From Thiorhodococcus drewsii AZ1 (GTDB taxonomy: Bacteria > Pseudomonadota > Gammaproteobacteria > Chromatiales > Chromatiaceae), in NCBI RefSeq assembly GCF_000224065.1, contig NZ_AFWT01000021.1:24316-88315 (forward strand): a stretch of DNA of 64,000 bases, in the 5' to 3' direction. Positions 25,344 through 33,939 of the stretch are shown here, piece by piece (position 1 is the first letter of the stretch; the number at the start of each line of letters is the position of its first letter). The notes beneath the pieces are model-generated. The model saw nothing but the letters and a program-made list of their open reading frames with translations. It made no database searches and had not been told where the DNA came from. A program made the position numbers and the translations under genes.

Positions 25344-26662
25344 GACACAAATCGGGCAAGCCGCTGCAGGTCAACCCGCACAAACTCTCGCAGCCGATGG
25401 GTGCGACCCTGGCGTTCCTGGGCGTCGACCGCTGCATGCCACTGATGCACGGCGGTCAGGGCTGCGCCAGTTTCACCAAGGTGATGTTCACCCGCCATTT
25501 CTGCGAGCCCATTGCCCTGCAGACGACCGCAGTGAACGACGTGATCGCCGTGCTGGACGGCGGCGACTACAGCATCCTCGAGTCGGTCAAGAACATCCAC
25601 GACAAGGTCGCCCCCGAGCTGATCGGCGTCCATACCACCGGACTGACCGAAACCAAGGGTGACGATCTCCGCGGCATCGCCAGCAAAATCGACGTGCCTC
25701 TGGTCTACGTCAACACCCCGGACTACCAGGGCGGACTGGAGAGCGGATGGGCCCTGACGACCCAGGCGCTGATCGATCAGCTCACCGAGCCCTGCGACCG
25801 GATCGATGCCCAAAAAATCGTCCTGGTCCCCCATGTCAGTCTGCAGCCGATCGAGGTGGAGAAGCTCCGCGACTTCATCGAATCCTTCGGCTTCAAGGTC
25901 GTTGCCGTCCCGGATCTCTCCTCCTCGCTCGACAATCATCTGGGCGAGAAGCAGGCGTCCCTGAGCAGCGGCGGTGTCACGGTCGCCGAGGTCAAGCAGC
26001 TCGCGGATGCGGCCTTCGTCGTCACCCTCGGGGCCTCCGTCAAGCCCGTCGGCACAACCTTGCAGAAGAAGAATCCGGCCATCCAGCACCGCCACTTCGA
26101 TCATGTGAACGGTCTGCAGGGAACCGACGCGCTGGTCGCCTGGCTGCTCGAGACGAGCGGCCGGGGGGACAGGCTTCCGCCGGTGGTGGAACGCTGGCGC
26201 AAGCGGCTGCAGGACGCCATGCTCGACAGCCATTTCTCCATCGGCCAGACCCGTTTCCTGCTGGTCGCCGAGCCCGATCATCTGGCGTCCATGGCCGCCT
26301 CCCTGCGCGAGGTGGGCGGCAAGATCGCCCTGGCGATCTCGACGGTCGATTCGCCCATCCTCGGCGACATCGAGGCGGACCAGGTGATCGTCGGAGACCT
26401 CGAGGATGCCGAAAAGATGCACGACGCCTACGACCTGATCATCGGCAACTTCCACACCGAGGCCCTGGCCCATCGCGTGGCAAAAAAGGCGGTCATGCGC
26501 GGTTTTCCCAACTATGAGGAGGTCGGGATCGCCCTGAAAAACGACCTGCTCTACGAGGGCGGCGCCTATTTTCTCTTCGAGATCGCCAATGCCGCCGAAC
26601 GCATGAGAGAAGAGCAGGTTCACCATGAGCGTGAACAGATTAAGCTGCAACGTATCGCCTAA
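25331..26662 (+). CDS. nifN: nitrogenase FeMo-cofactor scaffold protein NifN
   Basis: Partner of NifE in the cofactor scaffold complex. 443 residues. The start MAEVRHKSGKPLQVNPHKLS leads into the family block MGATLAFLGVDRCMPLMHG, then GCASFTKVMFTRHF. VGVHTTGLTETKGDD-like and YVNTPDYQGGLESGW motifs follow. The C-terminus (YEEVGIALKNDLLYEGGAYF) is intact. A 13-base overlap with nifE implies coupled translation and 1:1 synthesis. Confidence 0.95.
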   Translation: MAEVRHKSGKPLQVNPHKLSQPMGATLAFLGVDRCMPLMHGGQGCASFTKVMFTRHFCEPIALQTTAVNDVIAVLDGGDYSILESVKNIHDKVAPELIGVHTTGLTETKGDDLRGIASKIDVPLVYVNTPDYQGGLESGWALTTQALIDQLTEPCDRIDAQKIVLVPHVSLQPIEVEKLRDFIESFGFKVVAVPDLSSSLDNHLGEKQASLSSGGVTVAEVKQLADAAFVVTLGASVKPVGTTLQKKNPAIQHRHFDHVNGLQGTDALVAWLLETSGRGDRLPPVVERWRKRLQDAMLDSHFSIGQTRFLLVAEPDHLASMAASLREVGGKIALAISTVDSPILGDIEADQVIVGDLEDAEKMHDAYDLIIGNFHTEALAHRVAKKAVMRGFPNYEEVGIALKNDLLYEGGAYFLFEIANAAERMREEQVHHEREQIKLQRIA

Positions 26663-26669
26663 TCGGCAT

Positions 26670-26688
26670 GGCACTGCACCGCAGTGCC
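26670..26688 (+). terminator. hairpin after nifN
   Basis: GGCACTGC (26670-26677) and GCAGTGCC (26681-26688) form a perfect 8-base stem with a 3-base loop, starting 8 bases after the nifN stop. No U-tract follows. It lies between converging nifN and the TonB receptor gene. Confidence 0.4.
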
Positions 26689-26801
26689 CAACATAGCCAA
26701 GGCCGCGATAGAGACATCTTCTGAGACTGGGAAGCCCGGCTGTCCCGGTCGGATATCCCCTCATCGTTCGCCCGTTTGCTTACGCCTCCGGGCTCGAGCC
26801 C

Positions 26802-28811
26802 TCAGATCTCGACGTTCAGCTGCACCCCGATCTCACGGGGCGCACCCAACTGGGCACCGACGGCGCTGTTGCCATAGACGCGGTAGAGCTCGTCGGTCAG
26901 GTTGCGGCCGTAGACACCCAGCTCGAAGCCATGCCTGCTGTGCCACATCAGGGAGGCCTCGAGCAGGGCGTAGGCGCTCTGGCGCAAGTCGTTCTCGGTA
27001 TCGAAATAATGCGGCCCGGTCGCACGCAAGGCGATACGCGGACGCCATTGGTCGCGCATGCCGAAGATGCCATCCCAGGCCACGAGCGCGCTGTACCCCG
27101 GGGTGTAGGCGACGTCCTTGCCATCGAACTCGCCGCTGGTATAGCGGCTGCGATTGACCATGCCGCCGAGCGTGAAGGTTTGGCCTTCGGCCAAGCGCAT
27201 CTTCGCCTGCAACTCCATGCCCCGGCTCGTGGCGTCGCCCATGTTCGATAGGATCTGAAGGCCGGGCGGTCCGATCCATCCCTGTACGTCTTGACTGTCG
27301 ATGGCGTACAGGGTGGCCTCGGCCTGATAGCGGCGCCCGGGGCTGCGCCACCGGAGGCCGATCTCGAAGTTGGTGGCGATCTCGGAGTCGTAGGAGACGA
27401 GATCGGCATCGCTGGTCCCGGCCTTGTTGAAGCCGCCCGGCTTGAAGCCGCGTCCGACGGCGGCCCAGAGACGCATCTGGTCGTTCGGCAGCCAGGCGAG
27501 CGCAAAGCGCGGAGTCACCGCCGTGAAGCTTTCGTCGTTGGTGTAGGTTTGCATGACGTCCGAGCCGTTCGCGTCCGGCATCAGCATGCTCACCTCGGCA
27601 TCCTCCCGAGCCACACGCGTGCCAAGACTCACCTCCCAGTGCTCGGCGAAGCGGTAATTGGTATCGGCGAAGACCGCATAGTTGAGAATCTCGTTCTCGG
27701 TGTAGGGCCCACCCATGTAACCGGCCGCCTCGCCATAATTGACGTCCTGATATTCGAAACGGAGACGCTGGGCGGAGATCCCCATGACGGCGGTCAGGGC
27801 CGCGCCCTCGTAATTGGCCCGCAGCTCGGCGTAATTGCTGCTCTGGGCCTCGACGGTGTCGACGCCGTAGGGGCCGAACGTGCGCTCCAGATCGACGGTC
27901 TGTCTGGCGAGGATCCCGGTGATGGTCCAGTCGACATTCGGGCTGTATTCCAGATCCCAGGAGACGTCCTTGATCTTGCGCTCGAGCCACGGTGTCTTCA
28001 CCACCGGCTCGACCTGCGAACGCGAGAGCGGGGCGTAGGGAACGTAATACTCCTCGTGAGAGCTGTAGCGCTCGGCGCGCGCCTTCAGACGCATCTCCAG
28101 CGGCAGATTCTCGGACATATAGTGAATCGACAGCCTGCCCGCAGTGTTCTCGCGATCGTCGAGATCGTCGCGACCGTTCAGGGCATCGTCGAGCGTTCCG
28201 TCTTCGTCGGCACGCATCATGCTGCCCTGGATCGCCAGGCCGTTGCGATCGAACCCCGTGCTGGCGCCCGCCCGTACCCGATAACCGCGCTCGAATCCCT
28301 GGACATTGCCCCACAGCTCGGGCTCCGTGCCGGGCCGGCGGCTGGTGATGCTCAGCACACCGCCAAGCGCACCCCGGCCATAGATGGCGCCCTGCGGTCC
28401 CTTGAGCAATTCGACCTGCCCGACCTCCTGTAGCGTCTGCCCGAAGGCATGCGGCAGCTGCGGGACGCCATCGAGATAGAAACTGGTGCTCGGGCTGAAG
28501 AAATCGGCCGATGCCTGTCCCCGCAAGGTCATTATGTTGTAGACCCGCGAGCTGCGCCCGACCGAGAGCAGCTCGGGGAAGACACGGTCGAGTTCGTCGG
28601 TGTCGTTCACGACGGCCTCGACGAGCTGCTCGCGGGACTCGACGTCTACGCTACCGGCGATATCGAAATCGCTTTCCGGCCGTTTGGTCGCGGTCACCGT
28701 AATGGGCTCGAGAAACACCCCGTCCTCACCGCCGCTCACTGCCTGAGCGCCATCGACGATGACGGCGGCGGCAACCGCGATCACCGGAGTCAAAACCTTC
28801 TGCTTTATCAT
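26802..28811 (-). CDS. TonB-dependent outer membrane receptor, probable siderophore receptor
   Basis: A 669-residue outer-membrane transporter. A signal peptide (IKQKVLTPVIAVAAAVIVDG) is followed by a TonB-box-like EPITVTATKRPE. A plug domain (about 45-165) carries VRNI-type motif variants and LLKGPQGAIYGRGALGG. A 22-strand barrel ends GVQLNVEI. ATG 28811 is preferred over an in-frame start 96 bases upstream because it places the signal peptide at the terminus. It diverges from an AraC regulator of the PchR type across a Fur box, so ferric siderophore uptake is the likely role; the ligand is unknown. Confidence 0.85.
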   Translation of the reverse strand: MIKQKVLTPVIAVAAAVIVDGAQAVSGGEDGVFLEPITVTATKRPESDFDIAGSVDVESREQLVEAVVNDTDELDRVFPELLSVGRSSRVYNIMTLRGQASADFFSPSTSFYLDGVPQLPHAFGQTLQEVGQVELLKGPQGAIYGRGALGGVLSITSRRPGTEPELWGNVQGFERGYRVRAGASTGFDRNGLAIQGSMMRADEDGTLDDALNGRDDLDDRENTAGRLSIHYMSENLPLEMRLKARAERYSSHEEYYVPYAPLSRSQVEPVVKTPWLERKIKDVSWDLEYSPNVDWTITGILARQTVDLERTFGPYGVDTVEAQSSNYAELRANYEGAALTAVMGISAQRLRFEYQDVNYGEAAGYMGGPYTENEILNYAVFADTNYRFAEHWEVSLGTRVAREDAEVSMLMPDANGSDVMQTYTNDESFTAVTPRFALAWLPNDQMRLWAAVGRGFKPGGFNKAGTSDADLVSYDSEIATNFEIGLRWRSPGRRYQAEATLYAIDSQDVQGWIGPPGLQILSNMGDATSRGMELQAKMRLAEGQTFTLGGMVNRSRYTSGEFDGKDVAYTPGYSALVAWDGIFGMRDQWRPRIALRATGPHYFDTENDLRQSAYALLEASLMWHSRHGFELGVYGRNLTDELYRVYGNSAVGAQLGAPREIGVQLNVEI

Positions 28812-28970
28812 GCTCGCGTCTTCTATCGTTGCAGACTCACCCCCGAATCCGAACCCGGGCCCCATCGCGCGCGCCCTCACCTCCCGAGGCAGGGCTGCGG
28901 AGCGCACGCGACTGGGTCGCGTCGCTGGACAGCCACAACATCGCCGGGAGATACTCGGCCCGCGCTAAAG

Positions 28971-28989
28971 GCAAATGATATTTATTATC
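28971..28989. promoter_or_regulatory. Fur box
   Basis: The 19 bases starting GCAAATGATATTTATT match the Fur consensus (GATAATGATAATCATTATC) at 15 of 19 positions. The site sits in the AT-rich centre of the 249-base region between the divergent TonB receptor and AraC regulator genes, where iron-loaded Fur could repress both. Confidence 0.7.
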
Positions 28990-29060
28990 GAAAATTGCGC
29001 TAACGGTAATGCGCCGGGACATGCGGTTTTCGGAACGATCGAGAGACGGATGACCCGAGA

Positions 29061-30014
29061 ATGGAAAGCACGACAGAGGGCGTCGAGGCCGATCGCCGAC
29101 CATGCGCCCACCCGGTCCATGACCAGATCCCGCTGAACTGGACGCTGCCCGGAGGGCGCTGCATCAGCTGCTGGAACACGCATCTGGACACCGACCTGGC
29201 CCTGAGCGGGCGTTGCGAACCCGCCTTCCGCATCGGCATTCAGCTGGAGGGACGTTCGCATATGCGCTTGCAGGGCGGCCCATCGCTGGCCCTGTCCCCA
29301 GGGATGGCGGTCGTGATGTCGACCCAGCAGACAGTGACGGGCCATGACGATCTCGTGGGCGCACAATCCATGCAGCTGGTGGAGTTCTCGATCCCAGCAA
29401 ACGCCTTACCCCATTTCTGCGATCCGGCCCGACTGCAACATCCGCCGAACCTCGTCGAGGATTGCAGCCTGCCTGCCCAGGGTGCCTTCATGGCGGGAAT
29501 CGTCGCCTCCAACGACCTGATGCGCGTCGGTCGCGACATTCTCGGCGGCGGACGCATCGACGTCGCACTACAGCCACTCTATCTCGGAGCCAAGATCGAC
29601 GAAGCCCTGGCACTGGTGCTGTCCGACCTGCTCGCTGCGGATGCCTGGAATGGCACCTCGGCCGCGCGCGACCGGCGCCCCCTGCTGGATGCGCGCCGCC
29701 TGCTCGACGAGCAATATGAGCAGGACTGGACCGTCCCAAGGCTTGCCGAACGGGTCGGCATGAGCGAAAAACGCCTTCAGTCCGGATTCAAATCGCTGTT
29801 CGGAGCCACGGTTCGGACATACCTGATCAGGACGCGCATCGAGGCCGCCTCGCGACTGCTCGCACGGGGAGAATGCGTGACCGAGACCGCCTATGCGGTG
29901 GGCTTTTCGAGCCTCAGCCATTTCAGCAAGATCTACAAGGAATGCATGGGGCGTGCGCCCAGGGACTGGGCACTGCACGCGGCAGCGCGTCCCAATGCGC
30001 AAGATCGTGCATGA
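29061..30014 (+). CDS. AraC-family regulator, PchR-like
   Basis: A 317-residue cytoplasmic transcription factor. The N-terminal half (about 20-200) resembles the ligand-binding part of siderophore-responsive PchR/YbtA regulators (LSGRCEPAFRIGIQLEGRSH). The C-terminal AraC double helix-turn-helix (about 210-305) has WTVPRLAERVGMSEKRLQSG and the second-helix signature VTETAYAVGFSSLSHFSKIY. It diverges from the TonB receptor gene and probably activates it when the cognate siderophore is imported. Confidence 0.85.
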   Translation: MESTTEGVEADRRPCAHPVHDQIPLNWTLPGGRCISCWNTHLDTDLALSGRCEPAFRIGIQLEGRSHMRLQGGPSLALSPGMAVVMSTQQTVTGHDDLVGAQSMQLVEFSIPANALPHFCDPARLQHPPNLVEDCSLPAQGAFMAGIVASNDLMRVGRDILGGGRIDVALQPLYLGAKIDEALALVLSDLLAADAWNGTSAARDRRPLLDARRLLDEQYEQDWTVPRLAERVGMSEKRLQSGFKSLFGATVRTYLIRTRIEAASRLLARGECVTETAYAVGFSSLSHFSKIYKECMGRAPRDWALHAAARPNAQDRA

Positions 30015-30379
30015 TCCGAAGCGACCGAGCGGCAAGGCGATCTCTCCGAGATCCCTTGCAAACCGCTCGGCGCGATGAACACCCTCCTGGAAAGACATTC
30101 CATACCCCAGCCACAGGCTTTGATGAGGCCGCCGATCGTGGTTTGATGGCGCTCGGATCAGAGCGTCGCCATCTTGATCGAGCCGAACCGGGCGTTCAGT
30201 CCGTCGCCTCCGCGTGAAGGAGGTGATGGCGGCCGCGATCGCTCGCGGTGCCGACACAAGAGTTCATCGACCACTGCCGTAGCACCGAGGGCAACAAATA
30301 GGGCCAATTCAGGCCGAGCCCGGCCGGCGTCTAAACATATGAATCCTCAATTCAACCAAGCATCTAACTGAAACACCTG
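30015..30379 (+). other. intergenic region before dusA
   Basis: 365 bases with no gene or RNA that I can support. It contains an imperfect inverted repeat near 30199-30226 (GCCTCC ... GGAGGT) that could end the AraC transcript, and becomes AT-rich just before dusA (30330-30395). Confidence 0.4.
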
Positions 30380-31387
30380 GTGAATACTGAATACATGAAA
30401 CTCTCGGTCGCGCCGATGTTGGATTGGACCGACCGGCATTGCCGCTATTTCCTTCGCCTCATCTCGCGCCACACCCTGCTCTACTCCGAGATGGTCACCA
30501 CGGGTGCGCTCATCCATGGCGACTGCGAGCGCCATCTGCGCTTCGATGCGGCCGAGCACCCGCTCGCGCTCCAGCTCGGCGGCTCGGACCCGGCCGACAT
30601 GGCGCGCTGCGCACGGATCGGCGCCGACTGGGGCTATGACGAGGTCAACATCAACGTCGGCTGTCCCTCGGACCGGGTCCAGAACGGACGCTTCGGCGCC
30701 TGTCTGATGGCCGAGCCTGGACTGGTCGCCGAATGCGTCAAGGCGATGAAGGACGTGGTTTCGATCCCGGTAACGGTCAAGACCCGGATCGGAATCGACG
30801 ACCGCGACAGCTACGAGGAATTGGTCGATTTCGTCGGCGCCCAGGCGGAGGCCGGCTGCGACGCCATCATCGTTCACGCACGCAAGGCCTGGCTGAGCGG
30901 ACTGAGCCCGAGAGAGAACCGCGACATTCCGCCGTTGCGCTACGACGTGGCCCTGCGGCTCAAACGGGATTTCCCCGATCTCCCCATGGCCGTCAACGGC
31001 GGCATCAAGACGCTGGACGAAGCGGCGGAGTTTCTGACCCAGCTCGACGGCGTCATGATCGGGCGCGAGGCCTATCAGAATCCCTGGATCCTCGCCGAGG
31101 CCGACCGACGCATCTTTGGCGACGATCGAGCGCCACCGGACCGCTTCCAGGTCCTCGACGATTTCATCCGCTACGCCGAGCGCGAGCTGGCGCAAGGCAC
31201 CCCGCTCGGGACCATGAGTCGGCACATCCTGGGGCTGTTTCAGGCCCAGCCGGGCGCGCGGGCCTGGCGTCGCCAAATCAGCGAGCAGGCCCATCGCAAG
31301 GGCGCTGGGGTCGATGTCCTGTCGGCGGACTGCATCTCTCTGGCGTGCGCACGCATGGCCGAACGCGGCCGCTTGGAGGACACCTGA
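30380..31387 (+). CDS. dusA: tRNA-dihydrouridine(20/20a) synthase
   Basis: FMN-dependent enzyme that reduces uridines 20/20a in the D-loop of tRNA. 335 residues from GTG 30380; an ATG at 30395 (MKLSVAPMLDWTDRHCRYF) is equally plausible. Family motifs: SVAPMLDWTDRHCRYFLRLI at the N-terminus, the catalytic Cys region GCPSDRVQNGRFGACLM, FMN-phosphate site FVNGGI-type (MAVNGGIKTLDEA) and MIGREAYQNPW. The last block RHILGLFQAQPGARAWRRQI is typical of DusA rather than DusB or DusC. Confidence 0.93.
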   Translation: MNTEYMKLSVAPMLDWTDRHCRYFLRLISRHTLLYSEMVTTGALIHGDCERHLRFDAAEHPLALQLGGSDPADMARCARIGADWGYDEVNINVGCPSDRVQNGRFGACLMAEPGLVAECVKAMKDVVSIPVTVKTRIGIDDRDSYEELVDFVGAQAEAGCDAIIVHARKAWLSGLSPRENRDIPPLRYDVALRLKRDFPDLPMAVNGGIKTLDEAAEFLTQLDGVMIGREAYQNPWILAEADRRIFGDDRAPPDRFQVLDDFIRYAERELAQGTPLGTMSRHILGLFQAQPGARAWRRQISEQAHRKGAGVDVLSADCISLACARMAERGRLEDT

Positions 31388-31388
31388 A

Positions 31389-33935
31389 TCAGCGACGCTC
31401 CTCAGATTCTCGGTCGGGCACCTCCGAAAGAGAGGTCCGCAACAGGTCGAGCGCCAAACGGTATTCGAAGCGCTCGACCAGAGCGCACAGACGCGCATAC
31501 TCCGAACCGAGCCGACTCCCGAGCAGAACCGATTCCGAGACGACCAGATCGTTGGCCGCCATATCGCCCTTGCCGAGCAGCGCCTGGAGACGCGTCAGAG
31601 TCCCGGAATCCCAGCCAGCCGAATCGGCCGTGACCTCTGGATCCTCTGTCGATTCCGCCCCACCCGAGACGTCCCCCGTCTCATCGCGCCTGAAATCCCG
31701 CGCTTCGAGCGACCGTCCATCCGTCTCGCTCAGGGATAGATCCAAGGCGTCATTGGTGACCTGGAGTAGCTGGACGGCCGCACGCTCCATCTTCGCCAGA
31801 CGCTCAGCCTGCTGCCCCGCGCCCAGATCGCGGCGCAGCATATGGGCCAATCCGATGATGATGCTCGCCGGGGCGCGGATCTCGTGGCTCATGCTGGCGA
31901 GGAAGACGCTCTTGGCGCGATTGGCCGACTCGGCGCGCTCCCGCTCATCGGCCAGCTCGACGGTGCGCTGGGCGACTAGCTCCTCCAGGTGTTGACGATA
32001 CCCCTCCAACTCGCGCGCCAAACGCTTGTGCTCGGTGACATCCTCCTGGATGGAGACGAAATGGGTGATGCGCCCGTCGGGCTGACGGATCGGGGCAATG
32101 ATGGCGGCACCGACATACTGGGTCCCATCCTTGCGACGATTGTGGAACTCCCCCTTCCAGATATCGCCTCGATCCAGCGCATCGCGGAGCGAGGCATAGG
32201 TCTCGGGAGACGTATTGCCCGACTGGAGCAGTGCGGGCGTCTGGCCGAGAAGTTCCTCCCCGGTGTAACCGGTCTGACGCAAAAAGGCGGGATTGACGTA
32301 ATCGATACGGATCTCGGTGTCGGTGATGATGACACCGGCCGGGGCCTGCTCCACTGCCTGGTAGAGTTTGCGGAGACGCTCATCGGCCACCTTACGCTCG
32401 GTGATATCCGTGTGAAGACAGGCGAGCCGACCCGAGCGCGACGCGAAAAAATGCACCTCGGAGCAGCGCCCGGCGAATTCCAGCTCGAACGTCTCGGGCA
32501 CGGAGAGCGTCACCACGCGAGCGGCGATCCGAAGCCAGGCGTCCTCGGCAGCCGGATAGAGTTCCTTGAGCCGATGCCCCACGAACGCCGAGCGCGGCAG
32601 ATCCAGCAGGCGGGTATGGGCCGGATTGACGTCCAGATAGCGCCAATCAACGACCTCGCCCCGTTCGTCCCGGATCAACTCGGCCAGAAAAAAACCCTCC
32701 TGGATACTCTCGAACAACTCGCGGTAACGCGCGTCGCTCGCCCGAAGCGCAGCCATCGCCTCACGCGTCGGCGTGATGTCACGCCCAATCCCCAGAACGC
32801 CGATCAACGCGTGCCTAGCGTCGCGGATAGGCGCCTTGATGGTCTCCAGCCACTCGCGATGACCGTCGCTGAGAAAGACAACCTCTTCCTCATTGACACA
32901 GGGAACCTCACCCGCGAGGGCGGCGAGATCGTGGTGACGAAAGGCATCCGCTATCTCCGGGGCAACCAGATCATAGTCGGTGCGGCCGAGGATCTCGGCC
33001 TCAGAGACCCCGAACAGCTGTTCGAGACGGGCGTTTCCAGCCAGATAGCGGCCGTCGATATCCTTGACCCAAACCGGATCGGGCAGCGTGCGGATCAGTG
33101 TCTTGAGCAGATCGCGCTCGCGGTCGCGGGCGACTTCCGCGTCACGGCGGCGGGACTCGTCACGCAACACCAGCAACCCACCCAGCAATCGACCGTCCGC
33201 CATCTTGATCGGCGAGGCATGTTGGCTGACCGAGATCTCGGTCTCAGACGCAGATAGAAGACGGACAGTGTGGCGCTCCTCGACCTGGATACCCGTCCCT
33301 AGAAACTCGGTCAGTGCATCCGTCCTGGGACGGTGGGTCCGTTCGTCGAACAGATGCAAGACACTGGGCAGCGAGCGTCCGACGACCGATTCGGTCGACA
33401 ACCCAAGCAGCCGTTCCGCCGCCTGGTTGACAAAGGTCACCAGCCCCTCCGGGTCTGTGGTGATAACCCCATCGCCAATACTCGACAAGGTCACGGCCTG
33501 CCGAGCCAGGACCACCTCGCAGCGACGACGCGCCCAGTGCATCCGCTCGCTGAGAATGCTGATCAGCACCCCGCAGATGACGAGCAGAGCCAATTCCGCC
33601 GAATCATAGGCATCGGCAACCACGAAGCTCTCGACGGGAGGCATGGCCGTATAGGCAAGCCCGAGGGCCGCGCCCAACGTCGCCAACAGCCCTGGCCCCA
33701 AGCCGCCGACTGCAGCGGCGCAGAGGATCGGCGGTACGAGCAGGAGCACGATGGGATCGCCCTGGAACGAGACGGCCACTACCGAGCGAAGCATCAGCGC
33801 GAGCAGGACCGCCAGGACGGCGATCAGATAGAGCGACCACAGCGGCCAGCGTCGAAAGCCGACCAGAGCGTCCATCGAGGCCGCGTTGGACACGGCTACA
33901 CCGGTTGGCCGGCCACCGAAATTCGCCTTATGCAT
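31389..33935 (-). CDS. multi-PAS sensor kinase lacking its ATPase domain
   Basis: An 848-residue membrane sensor. Two or three N-terminal helices of the DUF4118 type (WSLYLIAVLAVLLALML onward) are followed by four PAS domains (about 135-245, 275-385, 395-515 and 525-640). A dimerisation region has the H box FLASMSHEIRAPASI (His684). After DALDLSLSETDGRSLEARDF the sequence jumps to a charged linker and a short tail (LTRLQALLGKGDMAANDL); no N, G1 or G2 box exists. The usual kinase and receiver domains therefore appear to be deleted. ATG 33935 starts 4 bases after the stop of the upstream gene. Confidence 0.85.
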   Translation of the reverse strand: MHKANFGGRPTGVAVSNAASMDALVGFRRWPLWSLYLIAVLAVLLALMLRSVVAVSFQGDPIVLLLVPPILCAAAVGGLGPGLLATLGAALGLAYTAMPPVESFVVADAYDSAELALLVICGVLISILSERMHWARRRCEVVLARQAVTLSSIGDGVITTDPEGLVTFVNQAAERLLGLSTESVVGRSLPSVLHLFDERTHRPRTDALTEFLGTGIQVEERHTVRLLSASETEISVSQHASPIKMADGRLLGGLLVLRDESRRRDAEVARDRERDLLKTLIRTLPDPVWVKDIDGRYLAGNARLEQLFGVSEAEILGRTDYDLVAPEIADAFRHHDLAALAGEVPCVNEEEVVFLSDGHREWLETIKAPIRDARHALIGVLGIGRDITPTREAMAALRASDARYRELFESIQEGFFLAELIRDERGEVVDWRYLDVNPAHTRLLDLPRSAFVGHRLKELYPAAEDAWLRIAARVVTLSVPETFELEFAGRCSEVHFFASRSGRLACLHTDITERKVADERLRKLYQAVEQAPAGVIITDTEIRIDYVNPAFLRQTGYTGEELLGQTPALLQSGNTSPETYASLRDALDRGDIWKGEFHNRRKDGTQYVGAAIIAPIRQPDGRITHFVSIQEDVTEHKRLARELEGYRQHLEELVAQRTVELADERERAESANRAKSVFLASMSHEIRAPASIIIGLAHMLRRDLGAGQQAERLAKMERAAVQLLQVTNDALDLSLSETDGRSLEARDFRRDETGDVSGGAESTEDPEVTADSAGWDSGTLTRLQALLGKGDMAANDLVVSESVLLGSRLGSEYARLCALVERFEYRLALDLLRTSLSEVPDRESEERR

Positions 33936-33939
33936 CGAC

